Source: Spirochaetota bacterium
Lineage (GTDB): Bacteria > Spirochaetota > UBA4802 > JAFGJZ01
Direction: 5' to 3'
Length of the DNA stretch: 18,175 nucleotides
Assembly: GCA_023396615.1 (NCBI GenBank)
Contig: JAEWVM010000037.1
Location: forward strand, 1 to 18,175
Position 1 is the stretch's first letter; each line of letters starts with the position of its first letter. The position numbers and the translations under genes were made by a program. This document shows, piece by piece, positions 7,122-14,058 of the stretch. Below the pieces are notes generated by a model. The model ran no database searches and was not told where the DNA came from. It worked only from the letters and a program-made list of their open reading frames with translations.

Positions 7122-7839
7122 AATTCAGATTTCTTCCGAGATCTCCTTTTCTGTGAGAGAAAAAGGACTCATTAAAACCGAATGTATCGCGGTAATCTGC
7201 AAAGATTGAATTGCGTCCTATGCCGATTTTTCTGAGCTGTGAAACAACCGCGGCTCTGATATCAAAATACAGCTTGTCTTCTTTTTCAATTATATGCTCA
7301 GGAAAAATAGAAGCTACATCCTGCTTGACTTCATAATAATCCGCACCGATGCACGGAAGAATATATGCAGTGATATCAGAAGGCTCAGTCCCGTACTTTT
7401 TATTCATTTCAATAAATGTTTTCTCTGCTATGTTTTTTGCAGTGCTTCGCCAGCCCGAATGTATCGCAGCAACTGCATGATTCTTTTTATCCGCAAAAAA
7501 CAGAGGGACACAATCGGCAGTTCTGATCACCAGACAGTGATTTGAAATGTCTGTGATAAGCGCGTCGCCCTCGGCGTAATAAAGTGCTTCAACGGCATAC
7601 GGCTCGCGCGCCTCAAATACTTTGTCTTCATGCTTCTGATCAAGAAAGTATATCTTATCAGGAAATATCCCGGTTTCAAACCTGAGAACATGTTTCTCGT
7701 TTCGGCGGATCTTTTCTTTAGATTCAAGATAATTGACAGTGTTGCAGTTTTTCGCGGCTGTACCGACAAAAAAAGGAAGTTCGGCGTCATCAACATACCA
7801 CAGCGCGCTCGGCCGTCTCTTCATCTCAAGATGCATCAT
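7105..7839 (-). CDS. pgeF: Peptidoglycan editing factor / YfiH-LACC1-type purine nucleoside phosphorylase
   Basis: A 244-residue YfiH-family protein. Members act on purine nucleosides, and in E. coli PgeF removes wrongly incorporated residues from peptidoglycan precursors. The zinc-site ligands are visible: His70 in DQKHEDKVF, Cys110 in TADCVPLFF (108-115), His127 in AIHSGWRST (125-133). Also conserved are LPCIGADYYEV (161-171) and FFSHRKGDLGRN (226-237). The usual Cys-Thr pair before the C-terminal block is missing here (ADYRDTF), a common variation. The start codon overlaps the stop of the hisJ-like gene as ATGA, so this is the last gene of the six-gene operon. No terminator is visible between it and the convergent dedA gene. 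Confidence 0.9.
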   Translation of the reverse strand: MMHLEMKRRPSALWYVDDAELPFFVGTAAKNCNTVNYLESKEKIRRNEKHVLRFETGIFPDKIYFLDQKHEDKVFEAREPYAVEALYYAEGDALITDISNHCLVIRTADCVPLFFADKKNHAVAAIHSGWRSTAKNIAEKTFIEMNKKYGTEPSDITAYILPCIGADYYEVKQDVASIFPEHIIEKEDKLYFDIRAAVVSQLRKIGIGRNSIFADYRDTFGFNESFFSHRKGDLGRNLNFIYLK

Positions 7840-8630
7840 AATGAAATCTCCACACGTTGTCTCTTTTTATAATAAGATATTTTTTCGACACCTGCTTTAA
7901 GCAGAAGTTCTCGTGATTTATCAAAATCCATCGCTACATCATCCGGATGATGCGAATCTGAACCAAGGGTAAATATTCCGCCGCTTTCTTTGATAAGTTT
8001 AATTATTTCAAACGAAGGATATATTTCTTTTACAGGCTTGCGAAGCCCTGAGCTGTTTATTTCAATTGCAGTACCATTCTTCGCCGCTTCTTTTGCAATC
8101 TGCGAAATTATGTTAGAAAAATCCTTTTCGGGTCTATGACCGAATTTTTTATAAAGATCAAAATGACCAATTATGTTATACTTACCTGACTTAGCAAGAC
8201 TCAGCATATTGTTAAAGTAATCGGCGCATACCGAATCGACGCCTCTTTTGGAATATTCTTCGTCGGACGCCTCAGGAGAAAAATCAATCGGCCATTCTCC
8301 GATAAAATGACATGAGCCTATCAGGTAATCAATCCGCTCATCATTATAATATGAAGAATCAAAGGCTTCAAACTCAGGAAAATCAACCTCGAAGCCTGTG
8401 AATATCTCTATCTTTCCTTCATATTTTTCTTTGAGCGCTTTGGTCATGCTGATGTAATCTTCAATCTCATCAGGAGACATCGTAATTCCGCCGCGGATTG
8501 ATTCTTCAATCGGTGCATGATCCGCAAATCCGAAATAGCGAATTCCGCGTTTTATTGCAGTCATTACATATTCTTCAGGTTTTCCTTCGGCGTGACCGCA
8601 AAGTTCAGTGTGATTGTGAAAATCTATCAT
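7836..8630 (-). CDS. hisJ: HisJ-type PHP-domain phosphatase (histidinol-phosphatase family)
   Basis: A 264-residue PHP hydrolase with a trinuclear metal site. Ligand motifs are complete: DFHNHTELCGH (3-13), GFADHAP (34-40), GFEVDFPE (79-86), GSCHFIGEWPIDF (105-117), IIGHFDLYKKFGHRP (153-167) and GSDSHHPDDVA (223-233). These match the HisJ/HisK branch, which removes phosphate from L-histidinol phosphate in histidine synthesis. No other his gene is in the window, so a related phosphoester substrate remains possible. It starts directly after the stop of the upstream unknown gene (no gap) and overlaps pgeF by 4 bases, so it is deep in the operon and likely translated by coupling. Confidence 0.85.
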   Translation of the reverse strand: MIDFHNHTELCGHAEGKPEEYVMTAIKRGIRYFGFADHAPIEESIRGGITMSPDEIEDYISMTKALKEKYEGKIEIFTGFEVDFPEFEAFDSSYYNDERIDYLIGSCHFIGEWPIDFSPEASDEEYSKRGVDSVCADYFNNMLSLAKSGKYNIIGHFDLYKKFGHRPEKDFSNIISQIAKEAAKNGTAIEINSSGLRKPVKEIYPSFEIIKLIKESGGIFTLGSDSHHPDDVAMDFDKSRELLLKAGVEKISYYKKRQRVEISL

Positions 8631-9269
8631 TTAATAACCATTAGTTTTATAATATTCCGAAATCTCGGTAAGCTTTTGTTCATGTTCGTCATTCAAAAGA
8701 GCCGCCGTTATGAAGAATTTGTCAATATCATTATGAGAACTTCTAAATGATGTATGTATATAATAAAGTGTAGAAGGAATTTTGATTTTATTTCCTGTCT
8801 GAACTCCTGTTCCAAGACGGTGATTATCTTCTATAGAATCTAAAACATAGGACTGATTATTATCAAAATCATCTCTCGAAACTTCATAGAGATGAGGATG
8901 ATGAAGATATTCTACAAGTATTCTTTCTTTCTTAAAAAATAAAGCCGCAAGCTCGGACGAATACTGCGAAAAATATCTTGGACGGAAGAGAATTTTTTCA
9001 ACTTCGGACAATGAATTTTCAACGGGATAAGCGGATAAAATGTGTCTTATATAATCCGGCGAACGGAAAGGAAACTCTCCATTAAAAGGGAGAGAAGGAT
9101 AAAAAATCTCTATAAGAGCATTTGAATTTTTAAAAAAATATCTGTCATAAAGAAGAGAAGCTTCATCCGAAAGTATTTTTCCTATATTGAGTGAAATCTC
9201 TTCATCAATATCAAAACGCAAATTCGGATCAAGAGCCCTGCGCAGTTCATCATCCAGTCCTTCTGTCAT
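8631..9269 (-). CDS. Unrecognised soluble protein, coupled to its upstream neighbour
   Basis: A 212-residue acidic protein of no family I can name. There is no signal peptide or membrane segment. Visible features are an acidic N-terminus (DDELRRALDPNLRFDIDEEI), a proline/aromatic block FYPSLPFNGEFPFRSPDYIRH (56-76), a HHPH motif (123-126) and a helical acidic C-terminus. The start at 9269 overlaps the stop of the previous gene in the ATGA arrangement; an ATG at 9284 is in frame but inside the neighbour. Translational coupling to the larger unknown protein implies that the two work together or are made in fixed ratio. The HHPH cluster could bind metal, but that is speculation. Confidence 0.7.
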   Translation of the reverse strand: MTEGLDDELRRALDPNLRFDIDEEISLNIGKILSDEASLLYDRYFFKNSNALIEIFYPSLPFNGEFPFRSPDYIRHILSAYPVENSLSEVEKILFRPRYFSQYSSELAALFFKKERILVEYLHHPHLYEVSRDDFDNNQSYVLDSIEDNHRLGTGVQTGNKIKIPSTLYYIHTSFRSSHNDIDKFFITAALLNDEHEQKLTEISEYYKTNGY

Positions 9270-10252
9270 AATTTTACCGCCCACTCCGGCTGTGACAGAA
9301 GATAACTCATAATGTATTCCTCGATAGTCATCTTAGGCCCTAGTCTTTCCGCGCGTTTTCGGAATTTCGCATTGTGTTTTCTCGATCTGTAAAAAATATA
9401 CATTTCTCTCGGATCATTTTCGCCGAACTCCGGATATGCGTGAGCTTTTCCGAGAATAGGCGATAAATCTTTTTTTGTGATACATCGAAGATTAAGCTCG
9501 CTCATCTTTACTCTTATTTCGGTAAGCTCCTCATGCGATAACGTAAAGAGAAATTCTTCAAGAGCCTGGGTTATTTCTTCTGAACCCGAACTGAACGAAA
9601 CAAAATCCGCCCATGCCTTGTCAAGTTCAGCCGAAAGAGTCATCAATTCAATAGTTCCCATCATCGTACCGAAAACAGGCTGAAGCTTTTTTCTTGCTTC
9701 CCATATCGAATTTAGAATCGGTGCGAAGTCGCGGACATTCTGATTAAGACGGTATTCCCAGATATTTGCCAGAAGAAAAGCCGCACGGGTTCTAATTGCT
9801 TCATCCTTGTTTTCTTCTTCGATAATAGAAACAAAAACTTCCTCTGACATTAACGTAAAAACTATTTCAGAAATAATTGTGTTTATCTCAATTGATTCTT
9901 CTCTAAGTTCAGGAAGCGGATTCGCAAGATAACGTATCATGTGGAAAAAATTAATCTTTGCAACAAGAAACCCCTTGCCGAGAACCGCTTTTGTCGGAAT
10001 GTGCAGAGTCTTGTCAAAACCTTCCTTCTGGCACAGCATTTCAATCAGAGAATCAACAGAACGCATATTTTCACCGAGATCGGTTGAACGCAAAATTGAA
10101 GGATATTGAGAAATTGCTCTGGAAAGTTCTATCAGGGCGTTTATATTACTGACAATCCGCTGGTACGGTTCAATCATTCCGCGCTCTTTAACCACGCGCT
10201 GACAGCGGTCAATCAATCCGCTTTCGTCATCATTAAATACAACCAAGTCCAT
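9266..10252 (-). CDS. Unrecognised helical protein
   Basis: A 328-residue protein with no recognised family. Sequence pattern suggests a mostly alpha-helical soluble fold: regular amphipathic stretches such as EINTIISEIVFTLMSEEV and ITQALEEFLFTLSHEELTEI. There is no signal peptide. The C-terminal portion switches to a basic character, FYRSRKHNAKFRKRAERLG (about 287-305), then TIEEYIMSYLL, which might bind nucleic acid or a partner. The start at 10252 has no good ribosome site, and TAGAAT lies only 6 bases before it (10264-10259), so a leaderless internal transcript is conceivable although its -35 box is poor. A downstream ATG (residue 26) is an alternative. It follows the methyltransferase gene by 39 bases and overlaps the next gene by 4. 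Confidence 0.7.
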   Translation of the reverse strand: MDLVVFNDDESGLIDRCQRVVKERGMIEPYQRIVSNINALIELSRAISQYPSILRSTDLGENMRSVDSLIEMLCQKEGFDKTLHIPTKAVLGKGFLVAKINFFHMIRYLANPLPELREESIEINTIISEIVFTLMSEEVFVSIIEEENKDEAIRTRAAFLLANIWEYRLNQNVRDFAPILNSIWEARKKLQPVFGTMMGTIELMTLSAELDKAWADFVSFSSGSEEITQALEEFLFTLSHEELTEIRVKMSELNLRCITKKDLSPILGKAHAYPEFGENDPREMYIFYRSRKHNAKFRKRAERLGPKMTIEEYIMSYLLSQPEWAVKL

Positions 10253-10291
10253 TGGGCTATTCTATTAGATCCCCGTAAAAGTTAAAGCAAT

Positions 10292-11104
10292 TTATTTAAC
10301 GGCATATACCTCAATAGTATCAGAAAACGCGGTAAAGTCGGCATATTTTTTGAAGAAATATGAAAAAAGCGGAAAGAAAAAACGGTCTTTATTCATTATA
10401 CGCTCTGGATGATAAGCAGCCGGATATACTTGAATCTTATGAAATCCGTTATTTTTCAGCAGAATTTTAACACCTTTAGGAGTCAAATCAGCACTATGGT
10501 CAAGCGGATGAGTTTCGAAAAACTTTTTCCGGTTAAAATAAAAAAGAGGAGAGAATGCTGAAGGAACCGAAAAAGCCAGAACACCCCCATCCTTTACAAA
10601 CGATGAAAGTTTCGTTACAGTTTCAACTAAATCTGAAGAATGTTCGATAAAATACCATGCCGTCACAAGATCATATTTTTCATCTGAATGAAAATCTTCA
10701 AAAGATTCATTTTTGACCGTAAAGGGATAATTATTCTTCATGTAATCGCATGCGTATTTCGAAATTTCAACACCGGTACAATGACCTGCCCCGTTATCGC
10801 TTGCCGCTTTAAGAAAAAACCCCAGAGCAGAAGCAACATCCAACACAGAATTAATCCGGCCGTCTGAGGCAATTTTTTTAATCCTTTCTATTCTTCTATC
10901 GCAGAATTTTCTGATTGCGGGATAATCTTCTTCATACGTTTTGCCATACTGGCTTTTATAATCCGAAGTAAAATATGTATCAGAATATTCGATAACTGTG
11001 TGAGCGGAATTAAAAACAGTGCCGCATGAGCGGCATTGCAGAAAATTCATATTTTCGAGAGTTTTTAAAGCCCCGCCGCAGACGGGGCAGTTTGTTAATC
11101 GCAT
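10292..11104 (-). CDS. Class I SAM-dependent methyltransferase with N-terminal zinc ribbon
   Basis: A 270-residue protein. Residues 1-35 form a zinc ribbon with Cys6, Cys9, Cys24 and Cys27. The rest is a Rossmann methyltransferase of the Methyltransf_23 type: motif I is VLDVASALGFFLKAA (87-101), the acidic ribose-binding residue is Glu113 in TGVEIS, motif IV region is YDLVTAWYFIEH (144-155), and post-motifs are GGVLAFSVPS (173-182) and HPLDHSADLTPKG (199-211). Such zinc-ribbon methyltransferases often act on sugars or lipid-linked intermediates in surface-polysaccharide loci, but the substrate here is unknown. Motif I has A-S-A in place of the usual glycine/cysteine-rich loop. The start overlaps the DbpA-like gene by 10 bases without its own clear ribosome site, which indicates coupling. 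Confidence 0.85.
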   Translation of the reverse strand: MRLTNCPVCGGALKTLENMNFLQCRSCGTVFNSAHTVIEYSDTYFTSDYKSQYGKTYEEDYPAIRKFCDRRIERIKKIASDGRINSVLDVASALGFFLKAASDNGAGHCTGVEISKYACDYMKNNYPFTVKNESFEDFHSDEKYDLVTAWYFIEHSSDLVETVTKLSSFVKDGGVLAFSVPSAFSPLFYFNRKKFFETHPLDHSADLTPKGVKILLKNNGFHKIQVYPAAYHPERIMNKDRFFFPLFSYFFKKYADFTAFSDTIEVYAVK

Positions 11105-11598
11105 TTAATATCTTTTTTCTTTTTCGCAGGTTCCATTACGGCATTAACGCCTCTCATTCTAACATTATCAAATGAAAGAAGAACTATTTCAGCATACTGT
11201 TCCGGAATTTCAATAAAAGTATAGCTTGTATGGATGTCGATCTTTCCGATTGCCTTGCCGTCAATTCCCGATCTTCTTACTATTTCTTTGATAATATCAC
11301 CGGGCATAACGCGGTGATTTTTGCCTAAGTTGAGAAACATTTTTACTTTTCCGTCATTAACATCCTCAAAAACAGGTGCCGTTTTCTGTTTAGGCTTAAA
11401 ATCATTTTTTGAAAACTCAATCTGAGAAATGTCCCCTATGATTTCCTTCAGCATCGCAGCCGCTAGTCGTCTTGTTCCGAAAAAAGGGACGCCGAGACCT
11501 TTTTTCATCGCGTTGAGAAGCTCGCCGTATTCGGACAAATCTTCGGTTGCCGATATCTCGATTATTCTATCGAGCTTTCTCTTCTGATGGTGATTCAT
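11095..11598 (-). CDS. Free-standing DbpA-type RNA-binding domain protein
   Basis: A 167-residue protein. Residues 84-157 match the RNA-recognition-like C-terminal domain of DEAD-box helicases DbpA/DeaD/CshA: MFLNLGKNHRVMPGDIIKEI (87-106), GIDGKAIGKIDI (111-122), YTFIEIP (126-132), then VRMRGVNAVMEPA (146-158). In DbpA this domain recognises hairpin 92 of 23S rRNA. The N-terminal 60 residues are helical (HHQKRKLDRIIE, LLNAMKKGLG, RRLAAAMLKEI) and recall the segment that links helicase core to RNA-binding domain, but no helicase motif exists in this gene or upstream. The start has AGG seven bases ahead. It heads the six-gene operon and overlaps the methyltransferase gene by 10 bases. It may act in trans with a helicase or as an independent RNA binder. 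Confidence 0.82.
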   Translation of the reverse strand: MNHHQKRKLDRIIEISATEDLSEYGELLNAMKKGLGVPFFGTRRLAAAMLKEIIGDISQIEFSKNDFKPKQKTAPVFEDVNDGKVKMFLNLGKNHRVMPGDIIKEIVRRSGIDGKAIGKIDIHTSYTFIEIPEQYAEIVLLSFDNVRMRGVNAVMEPAKKKKDIKCD

Positions 11599-11697
11599 TC
11601 AATAACCTCATATAATGTGATTGTGACAAAAACCGGACGTCTTCGCCGTGCTCTAATATTTTATTGAGCCTGAAAATATCAAGTAATTTTCAAAATG

Positions 11698-12351
11698 CTA
11701 TTTGATGCAGCGGTAACCGACATTTCTTACTGTTTCGATTAATGAATTGAAATCATCACCGAGTTTGCTCCGCAGTCTTCGAATATGAACATCGACAGTC
11801 CTTGTTCCGCCGATATATTCAACTCCCCATATTTTAGCAAGAAGATCCTTACGTGAAAAAGCCTGTCCGCTGTTCTGAACAAGAAGCCTTAAAAGTTCAA
11901 ATTCTTTATATGTAAAATCCAGTTTTTCGTTATCATAATAGATTGAGTATTCGAGAAGATTAATTGTAATTCTTCCTACTTTTAGAATATTGTCATCAAT
12001 TTCTGACTTATTCTGAGAAACAAACTTATTGATTCTAAGTTCAAGCTCTCCTTTTCTCAAAGGGTAGCATATAAAATCATTGAAAAACCATTCGTAATCC
12101 AGATTATCCCTGTTGGATGGTTTTAGAATCAAGATTACCGGGAGATTATGTATTTTTTTTCTGATTTTAGAAAGAAAGAACTGAACGGATTCACTTTCTT
12201 CAAACATATCAAGATCAATCAGAAGAATATCTGTTTCTGCGCGAACCATGTCGGCATTCTTATATTTTACAAACTCAAAGTATGTACAACTCGCCTTTAC
12301 GCTTTCAATAACCTCATGGTTTGAAGATAAAAGACCAACTCGAATTATCAT
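11698..12351 (-). CDS. OmpR/PhoB-type regulator with degenerate receiver domain
   Basis: A 217-residue DNA-binding regulator. The C-terminal winged helix (about 120-217) is canonical: YKEFELLRLLVQNSGQAFSR, DLLAKIWG, then GGTRTVDVHIRRLRSKLG and ETVRNVGYRCIK. The N-terminal receiver keeps the fold and the phosphoacceptor-like Asp46 (DILLIDLDM) but has lost the other active-site residues: the Mg-binding acidic pair is Ser9-Ser10, the Thr/Ser switch position is Leu76 and the conserved Lys is Tyr96 (ICYP for x-x-KP). It therefore probably does not respond to phosphorylation in the usual way, as in known atypical OmpR-family regulators. No histidine kinase is nearby. Its start overlaps the glycosyltransferase stop in an ATGA, so both genes form one unit. 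Confidence 0.9.
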   Translation of the reverse strand: MIIRVGLLSSNHEVIESVKASCTYFEFVKYKNADMVRAETDILLIDLDMFEESESVQFFLSKIRKKIHNLPVILILKPSNRDNLDYEWFFNDFICYPLRKGELELRINKFVSQNKSEIDDNILKVGRITINLLEYSIYYDNEKLDFTYKEFELLRLLVQNSGQAFSRKDLLAKIWGVEYIGGTRTVDVHIRRLRSKLGDDFNSLIETVRNVGYRCIK

Positions 12352-13517
12352 TTTTTATCAGCCAGCACCTTAAAAATATCTTCATACTGTTTGGCGACAT
12401 TTTCTGCGTAGAATTTCCGCACATCCGCCTTATTGTTTTTTGCAAGTTTCTGATATAGTTTTTTGTCTTTTACCATCCGCTTAATCGATTCCGCACAAGC
12501 AGAGACATCTCCGACATTAATCATGAGCGCATTTTTCTCATGAAAAAGAAAATCAGTCTGACCGCCGTGATTTGTGCATATAATAGGAAGAGAACAATCC
12601 ATTGCTTCCATAAAAACTATGCCGAAACCTTCATGAAGCGATGTCATAATATAGGCATTTGAAAGGTTGAGGTATTCATATTTACGTTTTTCGGTGACAA
12701 AACCCGCAAAATATATTTCGTCCCGAACACCAAGTTTTTCAGAAAGATTCATCAAAAACTCTTTTTCAGGTCCATCACCGAGAACATACAGTTTAAGCTT
12801 CAAATCCTTCTCTTTCGCAAAAGCTTCAATTATAGTTTCAACCGATTTTCTTTTTACAAGACGGCCAATCGTAATAAGAGAAAATTCACCCTTTTTAAGC
12901 TCCGGCAGTTTAAATGAAGACACTGGCTTCTTCTGAGGATGGTACGCCAGCGGAATTATATCAACCGCTTTATTCGGAGAATAATATTTCAAGGCATTTT
13001 CCTGGGTGTTTGAAGACTGAGCAACAATTCTGTCAGCATGATTAAGTACAAATTTTACAACTGCCTTAAAAATTAATGAGCGGTGGGGAGATGTTTTCTT
13101 TGAAGGATCATAAATGTCACCGCCGTGAATTGACAGAACATTCGGAATCCTGAAAATTCGGGATATAATATAACCGAGAGGTCCCGAAGGAACCGCGAAA
13201 TGTGTATTAATCGCCGAATATTTATTCTTGCGGGCAAGTTTTATACCCTTAAAAAAACCGGTTATCAGGTAAGTAAACATTGAAAGAAAAGATGCCGCGT
13301 CACGGGAATTTCTTCCCAAAACTCCGACTCTGTGTATATTTATTCCCTTCATTACTTCAAAAGAAGGAATATCCTTATAAGAAGAAGTCATAACATCAAC
13401 ATCATAATTTTTTACCCATTCAAGCGCTAAATCATAGGAAGCGACTCCCCCGCCGCCCCCGAGCGGAGGGAATTCATAGTTTATAATAAGTATTTTTTCT
13501 TTAATTTTCTTTTTCAT
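12348..13517 (-). CDS. Glycosyltransferase family 4
   Basis: A 389-residue GT-B fold glycosyltransferase. The N-terminal half shows YEFPPLGGGGGVASYDLA (14-31), the acceptor-side glycine loop, and HFAVPSGPLG (106-115) and HGGDIY (131-136). The C-terminal nucleotide-sugar half has IGRLVKRKSVETIIEAF (217-233), LGDGPE (246-251), and HEGFGIVFMEAM (295-306), the E-x7-E motif with Glu296 and Glu304. It transfers a sugar from a nucleotide or phospho donor, retaining configuration, probably for lipid-linked or surface glycans. The start at 13517 has no Shine-Dalgarno motif, which agrees with the promoter seen only 7 bases upstream (leaderless mRNA). It shares a transcript with the atypical regulator. 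Donor and acceptor cannot be told from sequence. Confidence 0.92.
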   Translation of the reverse strand: MKKKIKEKILIINYEFPPLGGGGGVASYDLALEWVKNYDVDVMTSSYKDIPSFEVMKGINIHRVGVLGRNSRDAASFLSMFTYLITGFFKGIKLARKNKYSAINTHFAVPSGPLGYIISRIFRIPNVLSIHGGDIYDPSKKTSPHRSLIFKAVVKFVLNHADRIVAQSSNTQENALKYYSPNKAVDIIPLAYHPQKKPVSSFKLPELKKGEFSLITIGRLVKRKSVETIIEAFAKEKDLKLKLYVLGDGPEKEFLMNLSEKLGVRDEIYFAGFVTEKRKYEYLNLSNAYIMTSLHEGFGIVFMEAMDCSLPIICTNHGGQTDFLFHEKNALMINVGDVSACAESIKRMVKDKKLYQKLAKNNKADVRKFYAENVAKQYEDIFKVLADKK

Positions 13518-13524
13518 ATTTGTT

Positions 13525-13553
13525 ATCGTAAAGACTGGGCGGCTCTATGTCAA
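13525..13553 (-). promoter_or_regulatory. Promoter of the glycosyltransferase-regulator pair, probably giving a leaderless mRNA
   Basis: On the minus strand a perfect TTGACA (13553-13548) and TACGAT (13530-13525) are exactly 17 bases apart. Only 7 bases (AACAAAT) separate the -10 box from the ATG at 13517, so transcription should begin at or within a base or two of the start codon. Confidence 0.6.
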
Positions 13554-13647
13554 TATTTTAAACTTTCAAAGGTCATGCTCTTTCGGAAAAAATATGGCTA
13601 GATAATTATTCTCGAATTGATAATAGTGGTTATCAGCAAGTAAATTG

Positions 13648-13957
13648 ATGTTAGCGGAATTTCTTTTATCAGCCGTAATTTTAGGAATTTTCGTAGCGAT
13701 TCCACCGGGCTCAGTAACTATCGCGAATCGACGTTGCCGGAAACTTCTTTCTTGTATGGAACCGCAAATTTCCGGAATCTTCAAACTATGAAGTTCCGGT
13801 TACAGCATGCATAATGACTGGCGTTCTTCTTTGGTTTGTGCCTTTGTTATTTGCCGTGAGCAGACTTAAAAAAATCCTTAGCGGTCGCATTCTCATTCTG
13901 TTGATGAAGATTTGCGATCTCTGGCTTATTTTCTTTGGTTTTTTTAGCTTACTATAA
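13648..13957 (+). pseudogene. LysE/RhtB-family amino-acid exporter remnant
   Basis: Two conserved ends of a LysE-type exporter survive in different frames. From ATG 13648 the frame reads MLAEFLLSAVILGIFVAIPP then GSVTIANRRC, the typical first helix with its IPPGxVT motif, and stops at the TGA near 13790. From about 13728 another frame reads FFLVWNRKFPESSNYEVPVT, then CIMTGVLLWFVPLLFAVSRL and a last hydrophobic helix ending FFGFFSLL at the TAA 13955-13957; this resembles the C-terminal two helices of the family. A normal member has about 200 residues, so roughly half of the gene, including the middle helices, is deleted and the reading frame is shifted. No function is expected. The family call rests on motif memory of the two ends. 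Confidence 0.55.
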
Positions 13958-13988
13958 TTTCATCAAATCAATAAGTTTATTATAGTAT

Positions 13989-14018
13989 TTTACAATAAAA
14001 TCTTGAATTTTTTATAAA
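13989..14018 (+). promoter_or_regulatory. Candidate promoter for the SprA-like gene
   Basis: TTTACA (13989-13994) and TATAAA (14013-14018) are separated by 18 bases, which would give a leader of about 33 bases. A second weaker pair, TTCAAA (14024-14029) and TATTAA (14047-14052) with 17 bases between, lies 6 bases before the start codon and would give a leaderless message. Confidence 0.4.
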
Positions 14019-14058
14019 ATTACTTCAAAAACATTACTGGATAACGTATTAATTTCAA

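Larger units (their letters stand above)
13518..14058. other. Region without an intact gene: two promoters and a dead exporter
   Basis: The stretch between the divergent glycosyltransferase and SprA-like genes holds the glycosyltransferase promoter (13525-13553), a decayed LysE-family reading frame (13648-13957), and a promoter for the SprA-like gene (13989-14018). An open frame of 72 codons on the minus strand over 13566-13784 is the antisense of the decayed gene and is not counted as coding. Confidence 0.6.

Noticed and set aside
11599..11697. Terminator or riboswitch between the regulator gene and the DbpA-like gene
   Set aside because: Only 4-bp stems are visible and no promoter of good quality was found, although a transcription start is expected here.
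13566..13784. 72-codon open frame on the minus strand
   Set aside because: It lies antisense to the decayed LysE-type frame, overlaps no good ribosome site, and has no recognisable protein feature.
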